A stretch of 64,000 nt of DNA from Ustilaginoidea virens (Eukaryota > Ascomycota > Sordariomycetes > Hypocreales > Clavicipitaceae): contig NC_057316.1 of NCBI RefSeq assembly GCF_000687475.1, positions 6,572,001 to 6,636,000 of the forward strand, in the 5' to 3' direction. The translations under genes were made by a program, and so were the position numbers. A model generated the notes under the pieces. That model made no database searches, had not been told where the DNA came from, and saw only the letters and a list, made by a program, of their open reading frames with translations. Positions 58,601 through 64,000 of this stretch are shown piece by piece. The stretch's first letter is position 1; every line of letters begins with the position of its first letter.

Positions 58601-58908
58601 TTTCATCGTGCTCAAATCGTAAAGGGTACACCATTGGCGAGCAAGCCTTTGGCCATCTTTGTGGAAGCAGTCGGCTCGGCCAAGTTTGCGACTCGCTCGA
58701 GAACTTTGCAGACCCTCCGGCCGCCCGTTTTCCTCTTGAGGGAGGAGGGCCAGGCAAGTGGACCGCGTTCCGTTTTGTCACAGAACCACATACAGGTTTT
58801 CTTCTCCATTCGCAGTACCCTCGGCTGTGGCGGACAACCGGGTGACAATTTAATTCCCCGAATAAAACTCTGGGGATCCTGGTCCCGACTCTGACAAAGC
58901 CAAGGGAG
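55651..58908. other. Intergenic, 3.3 kb, no intact gene
   Basis: T-rich DNA follows LSB6 (55699-55740). GATGCCTTG/TGATGCCT-type repeats lie at 56725-56780, and a paired TACTCCGTA and GCGGAGTAGTAG at 57045-57070. Between about 57100 and 58800 there are short frames with ordinary amino-acid composition on both strands (for example minus 57193-57375 and plus 58180-58428) but no start-to-stop gene could be assembled. Confidence 0.45.
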
Positions 58909-60504
58909 ATGGACGCAGAGTATGTATTGCCTGCACCACAAGGGGAGCACGGAGTAGTTGCTCGTTTGCTGATGATGAGGGGAAAGAGACGGGACTGTCC
59001 CCCTGGACGAGTCTTTTACGGAGACTGTCGAGTACCACGGCCGATTATTCCAAAAGTACGCGCTAACAAACGGCGTCTGTTTCTCCCCAGTCGATGAGGT
59101 AAGAAGAGCACAAGCATCTCTGCTGACTGGCAGAGACATGCAAACATCGGTGTCCGCTAACATACAGAGCAAGGACGAAGTCGCTCGCCTCGAATTGATG
59201 CATTCCGTGCTCTGCCGAGTCTTTGACAACAGACTCATATTCCCCCCGGTTACCTCACCAAGACGAGTGCTCGACTGCGGGTTTGGAGCTGGTGATTGGG
59301 CCATTGACGTAGCGAAGCATTTTCCAAGCTGCGAGGTAAGTACGACTGTCGAGTGCAACTTGGTCTCGAGCCTCGTCATTTTCCCCATCTCCGGGGTTCC
59401 TTGAATCGGCGCTGACACTGGAAAATACAAGGTGATTGGAATTGACATCAGCCCTCATATGATACCCGAAGACCAGCCACCCAACCTCGACCTCCAGATT
59501 GACGACCTGAACGCAAGGTTAGTGGTGAAGAGCATTTTTTCCGAGGGGTAATGATTATCTGACCACAGGTTGGGATTTTGCTCAGATTTACTTTCCCTTC
59601 GGCCCACTTTGATATGGTTCATAGTCAAATGGTCAGCGGTGGGATCGGCATCAATCGATGGAGAGGATATATGCAGGACATATTCCGCGTGCTTCGTCCA
59701 GGAGGGTGGTGTCAGATGGTTGAAGTATACTTGAATGCTCAATCAGATAATGGAACTCTGACCAGGGGCGAGTACTCACTCTGATTGTCTTGTCGAGGTT
59801 TCCGAGCGGTGGCTAATCGTTGGGAGGCGTCAGCAGAGCATGCGTTGTCCAAGTGGTCAAGCCATTATCTCTCGGCATTGCATCCTTTCAAGAACCCTCG
59901 CGCAGCTCTGCAGCTAACACAGCTGATGGAAGGCGCTGGATTCGCAGAAGTCGAGTCGCGACTGCTGACGCTGCCAATGTGTCCTTGGTCTAGTGGTTCG
60001 TCTCTGGAGCCCGAGCTATCGATCCCCGACATAGAATGGGTACGCGGACAACCCTTTAGCTGATTTCCTTTTTCCTCGCAGAAGCAAGAGAGCGTGACAT
60101 CGGGCTGGCCAACGTCGAAAACATTCCACTGTTGCTGCGCTCGCTGGGACTGTACCCCTTGACCGAGCTGAAAGGGTAGGAAGGCGAGCCCAACCTTGAT
60201 CTTTGTGACTTGAAAACATATTCACAACGATACTTCCAGCATGCCCGTGGACGAGTTCGACAATTTGATTGGCCAAGCAATGGCAGAGGCGGGCGATGCT
60301 TCGTACAAGGTGGGAAAATTTCTTCCGGCCAGGTTTCTTTCGAGGCCGAATCCGCTAAAGCTGTTCATCCCGCACAGGCATACTTCCCCTTGTGAGTACT
60401 CTCCCCATCTTTCCTTTCCCAAAATCATCAGGGACCTAGGACAGTTTTCCTCACCGGTACTTTTTTCCAGGTACGTCTGCATAGGGCGGAAGCCGAGAAG
60501 ATAA
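58909..60504 (+). CDS. SAM-dependent methyltransferase, LaeA-like family, ten exons
   Basis: Exons 58909-58919, 58987-59098, 59168-59335, 59432-59517, 59586-59767, 59837-59992, 60082-60175, 60240-60309, 60378-60391 and 60471-60504 sum to 927 nt (308 residues) with all phases consistent. Order of features: YHGRLFQKYALTNGVCFSPVDE and LELMH, found before the fold in LaeA-like enzymes; motif I VLDCGFGAG (D77-G83); VIGIDISPHM; LQIDDLNARFTF; FDMVHSQMV; FRVLRPGGWCQMVE; GLYPLTEL; and the end AYFPLYVCIGRKPRR. Intron 5 (59768-59836) needs a GC donor (GCGAGT); without it an in-frame TGA stops the protein. The 11-nt first exon and the weak GTGGTT donor at 59993 are the least certain parts. LaeA-like enzymes regulate or tailor secondary metabolism; the substrate here is unknown. 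Confidence 0.8.
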
Positions 60505-62713
60505 CGCGGCGAGGCACGGCAATAGAAGGGGGAGGTGTTAGCAGGCGGTGTACAAATACCAGCGCGGGACTGGATTGCTTGATCAAGGCAATTATAAGTC
60601 GAATATGTACTTGTATGTACTTGCGCCTGCGGAGCTGTGCTTTGACTGACCCAAAGGCACCGATGATCAACCAAGGCCGGCTGCGTTGGCCAAAGCCTAG
60701 GGCGACGAATGATGAACTTGAGGGCCAACCGCTGGGCACGGGGGATACAATGACAGCACTGGAGGGCTTGGTGACTTGGGTCTTGTCGACCGGTTCTTTT
60801 TGCAGCCTTGCTTTTCTGCGCGGCCGGCTCACGAGGGCAGGTGCTGGCAGGTCTGGCAGGTGCCGGCTGCCAGCTGCCGGCTGCCAGCAGAAGAGGGCCG
60901 TGGAACTAGAATGTGATGGGTCTGGTCTGTCTGTCTGTCTGGCGGCTGGCTGGCTGGCTGGTCGATGTTGCTGACTGGAGTGACGGGGCACTTTGGGTCA
61001 ATGATTGCGTGCATCGCCGGCGGCATCGACAGGCAGCCATCAGCACCCGCAGGGGTCAAGCATTTGGCAGTTTTAAAAATCTACATTTAGCAGAAGAACC
61101 CAGCCACCCGAGGACACATGCCAGGGGCAATGAGTTAAGGGCTGGGCACCGAGCGGGTTGCTCCTCCGTATTCCATGTTGCATGTTCCGGGTGCTGTGTT
61201 GGAGTGGGCACAGCAAATGACGACGAGACTAGACTTGAGCCAGCTGTTGGCCAGCCGAGAGCCAGCCGAGAGCCAAACCTGCAAATGCTAGCAGAGAACT
61301 CTCTGCCTGGTTTTTTGTAAGTCTATATCCGCAGCAGCAGCGGCGGTGCGTGCAGTCATTAGTAAGTCGCTCGTCCAGACGCGTAGGCACCAGCTAGCCC
61401 GTATTGGCATGAGGTTATCCATCCATCCATCCATTCATCCATTCATCATCATCCATCCCATCCATCCCATCCATCCCATCCATCCCATCCATCCCATCCA
61501 TCCCATCCATCCCATCCATCCCATCCATCCCATCCATCCCATCCATCCCATCCATCCCCTGGCTCCTCACCGCACCCGCGTGGCTGTGGGAAGAACTTCT
61601 CCTGGCGGGCGTCTGTTTTAAGGTTTGAGAAAGCTAACAAACTTCGGCGATACCACGGGCTGCCGCCTCTTGTCCCGCCAAGCCAGGAGGTTGATGACGC
61701 CGGTGTCAGTGGTGTGTGGTGGGTGCCCCAAGCCAAGCTGCCACCTCACCTGCAAGATGCAGTATGCGGTTTCCGCATGCCCAGTCCTGATGAATCGTGA
61801 CAACGACCAACTACGGAGCACTACTTCGTGAGTCTGCGAGTCCGTCCTGATCGCGGGACCACGGGAAACCAGTCACTGTGCCCTTGAAACTTGCCATGTT
61901 CTCAAAAGCAAAAGAGTTTCTTTGACTCGCCAGAACACACACATGATACACAGCTAAGCTAGTGCAATGCAGGTTACTTGTTGCCTCTACGTCAAGGGAG
62001 AAACGAAACGCAAGCCACGCTGCGCCGCCGAGATGCCCATCGCCAACGAGAAAATGGATCGAGCCAGCGCCATCCAATACTGACTCCTCCTCGATGGCTG
62101 CTCCCCGAGCCACGTGTGCAACAAGATTCTTGCGGCAGCAGCAGATGGATTGTTGTTTATGGTTTCCGCCGCTGTGGTTCAAAGTCCGCATAATGAAGGG
62201 TGACGATGACGAATGAATGGCCATTGCCCAACGCCAACTTTAGAGCTCGGTTGTTTGCCGACCCCGAGCCCCACCCGTAACCCCTTGACTCCTCTGTCTG
62301 TCATCTGCGGCGCAGGATTGGGAACTGCTCCGAACTCTTACTCGTCGATCCAGCAAAGTCTAAATCTACTCGATGGCCATGGCGATGGTCCTCCGTCGCA
62401 CTAGCAGATCGGAACCATACGCCTGGGCCACGCCAACTCGAACTTGGCTGGAGCTAGCACCTAGCGCTCCTAGCTGCAAGCCCCGTTTGATACTGCCTGA
62501 CCCCCCAGGCCCGTTTCTTTTCGGCCCATGGGAGCGAGGCGGAGACCGTTCCGAGCAGTACGTAGTACCCAGAAGAGGCTAGAAGACGAAAGAGGGAAAA
62601 AAAAAACAAATACAGCCCCCTTTTGCACAGGCTTGGCCGGACACGCGCCAGGTGCACAGCAGGCTTGCCCCGAAATCGACCCAATACCACACAATACGAC
62701 ACAATACAACACA
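60505..62713. other. Intergenic, 2.2 kb
   Basis: Contains GGCTGGCTGG-type (60940-60962) and GCCAGCCGAGA repeats (61250-61275), a CCAT run plus a large 9-bp array (61419-61558), and the AIM41 promoter with ACACAATAC repeats (62689-62712) directly before its ATG. No gene seen. Confidence 0.5.
61453..61558. repeat. CCATCCCAT nonanucleotide array
   Basis: About twelve near-perfect 9-bp units following a CCAT tetranucleotide run. It creates artefactual frames reading Ile-His-Pro on plus and Gly-Trp-Asp on minus. Confidence 0.95.
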
Positions 62714-63325
62714 ATGGCTTTGAAAGCCTCGCCGTCGTTGCTGCGGCCGCTGCGTTGGTCGCCCCTCGTCGGCCGCGCGCCACGCTCGCCCTCGTCACCG
62801 CTCGACCGGCTCGCTCACCGCGTCTACTCAGCCTCGACCCACGATGCCCCTCCGCCCCCTTTACTGCAAAAGCTCAAGGCCGACCTGAAGCACGCCATGC
62901 GGGCCAAGGACGCGCCGCGGCTGTCCGTTCTGCGCGCAATCATGTCTGCCAGCCTCAACGCCTCTAAAACCTCGAGCCCCGTCCGGACCGACGTCCAGCT
63001 CGTGGCCCTGATGCGGCGGATCCAGAAGAGCGTTCAGGACGCCGCGGCGGACGCTGAAAACGCGGGCCGGGACGACCTCGTCCGCAAGGAGGCGGACCAG
63101 CTCAGGGTTCTGGACGAGTATCTGGCCGGCAGCGGCGTGCGGACCGTGGACGAGGCAGAGCTGCGAAGCCTGGTGCACGAGGCCGTTGAGGCTTCCAGGG
63201 GCGCGGGGACGGCGACCAAGTCGCTCGTGGGCGACGTCATGAAGCGGCTCGCGGTGGCTTTGGAGGGCAAGGATGTCGACAGGAAGGCGGTTGCCGACAT
63301 GGTGAGGCACGCCGTCGGCGCATGA
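62714..63325 (+). CDS. AIM41: Mitochondrial YqeY/GatB-like protein Aim41
   Basis: An intronless 203-residue frame. Residues 1-40 are rich in Arg, Ser and Leu without acidic residues (MALKASPSLLRPLRW ... HRVYSAS), a mitochondrial presequence. The remainder is a GatB/YqeY-type helical domain: LKADLKHAMRAKDAPRLSVLRAIMSASLNASKT, VALMRRIQKSVQDAAADAENAGRDDLVRKEADQLRVLDEYL and a C-terminal GDVMKRLAVALEGKDVDRKAVADMVRHAV. This matches yeast Aim41, whose exact role is unknown; the YqeY fold is related to the tRNA-binding tail of GatB. The start at 62714 follows ACACA repeats and was preferred over the open extension to 62528, which lacks a presequence. Confidence 0.92.
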   Translation: MALKASPSLLRPLRWSPLVGRAPRSPSSPLDRLAHRVYSASTHDAPPPPLLQKLKADLKHAMRAKDAPRLSVLRAIMSASLNASKTSSPVRTDVQLVALMRRIQKSVQDAAADAENAGRDDLVRKEADQLRVLDEYLAGSGVRTVDEAELRSLVHEAVEASRGAGTATKSLVGDVMKRLAVALEGKDVDRKAVADMVRHAVGA

Positions 63326-64000
63326 TGCGGCTGCGTGAAGCGGCTGCTTTGGGCGTCGCCCGGCCTGAACACTCCGGCCTATATTAACGCGGAACCTGTA
63401 CAACAGCAAAACAACTCTGCACTCGTCAATGCTGAGCATGTCCTCTGCCGGGAGCAGCAGGAAGTGATGGAAGCTACTACTTTGAATGCCTTGTGCATTG
63501 TGCGTCATCATTATCATCATCTGGGACATGTTGAACCGTCGAGCCAGCCACTCAACGTACGATTTCAATGTCCGTCCGCTCCCCAACGTCTGTCTCTTTC
63601 TCCTCGGCTCCTTCCTTACCTCCCTGTTTGAGCTTGACCCCGTCACCAGCTCCGTTATCCAGCCTCGCCGCCGCAGAATGCAGCCAGGGGCTCCACTTCC
63701 CAAACGTTCCCGAACCGCAGAACCCGCCGGCGGATGAAACCGCAAGCGAGCGATATCGCGAGACAGTAATGACTCACCCGCCCCAATCACAGCGGCACAC
63801 TGCACGGCTTGAATATCACGTCCGTTCCGACGGCAAAGTGCAAAGGGTGCACAGTCTCTTTTTCCGAGCCAGCCGTCGACGCATCTCCCCCTTCTCTCCA
63901 CCTTGTCCACCTAGCAACCCCCAAGCCGCAGTCGCCCCGCCCCTGAAAGACTCCCTGATCCATCCGCAAGTGAAGCTCTGTGAAGCTCTGTTTCGAAAAC
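63326..64000. other. Right-edge intergenic
   Basis: No supported gene in the last 675 bp. A plus-strand frame at 63486-63737 and several minus-strand frames are short and lack motifs. Confidence 0.5.

Noticed and set aside
58612..59448. 278-codon minus-strand frame opposite the methyltransferase 5' part
   Set aside because: The plus strand gives a coherent spliced methyltransferase; this frame has no family features.
59986..60040. tRNA-like A-box (TGGTCTAGTGG)
   Set aside because: No matching T-arm or acceptor stem downstream; lies at an exon-intron boundary of the methyltransferase gene.
59578..60063. Methyltransferase as a pseudogene because of an in-frame TGA
   Set aside because: A GC-AG intron of normal length removes the stop and all other phases fit a full-length protein; kept as a testable alternative.
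61346..61736. Ile-His-Pro and Gly-Trp-Asp repeat proteins
   Set aside because: Pure translation of the CCATCCCAT array; no flanking coding signal.
62861..63910. 349-codon minus-strand frame opposite AIM41
   Set aside because: Half of it is the shadow of AIM41; the rest has no motif.

Overview
This window looks like nuclear DNA of a filamentous ascomycete, most likely a sordariomycete and perhaps Hypocreales. Genes are monocistronic on both strands. They are split by short GT-AG introns (about 67-216 bp) with CTAAC-like branch sites. The products include a stearoyl-CoA desaturase fused to cytochrome b5, a CLASP/Stu1, a LIM-RhoGAP, a CYA5-like PPR protein and a LaeA-like methyltransferase. The intergenic DNA is long and GC-rich, with many microsatellites and homopolymers. 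No rRNA, transposon, CRISPR array or bacterial-type operon was seen. The species call is inference.

Layout, left to right: kinase-like protein (2353-5482, +); a 3.2 kb gap; OLE1 desaturase (8673-10190, +) converging on the nucleoporin SEH1 (10810-12329, -); SEH1 sharing a 398 bp divergent promoter with a cyclin-L-like gene (12728-13790, +); a small spliced 82-residue protein (16471-16875, +); an anchored protein of unknown function (18690-19751, +) converging on a cytosolic BSP-type metalloprotease-like protein (20238-21092, -); STU1 (22530-26171, +); an intron-containing tRNA-Thr(AGU) (26720-26834, -); a two-LIM RhoGAP (27843-31801, -); a 4.6 kb gap; FYV7 (36391-37248, -); an Atos-family protein (38724-41170, +) converging on a large PPR protein (41689-45537, -); a doubtful RS-rich ORF (46870-47370, -); a GNAT acetyltransferase (50554-51276, -); type II PI4-kinase LSB6 (53040-55650, +); a ten-exon methyltransferase (58909-60504, +); and AIM41 (62714-63325, +).

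Most genes are housekeeping (lipid desaturation, nuclear pore, transcription cyclin, microtubules, Rho signalling, ribosome biogenesis, mitochondrial expression, phosphoinositides) and do not form one pathway. The methyltransferase is the only one that suggests specialised metabolism or its regulation, and I see no biosynthetic partner beside it.

Exon boundaries were derived by hand from splice signals, reading-frame phase and continuity of family motifs. The most unusual signals are: a 9-bp motif (TACGGAGTA or its complement) present in 17 exact copies, all intergenic; a GC-AG intron that removes an in-frame stop from the methyltransferase; a tRNA intron made of GC-only pentamers; a stop codon that straddles a splice junction in the 82-residue gene; and an unusual number of arrays with a 9-bp period. 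I did not find a clearly new multi-gene system.
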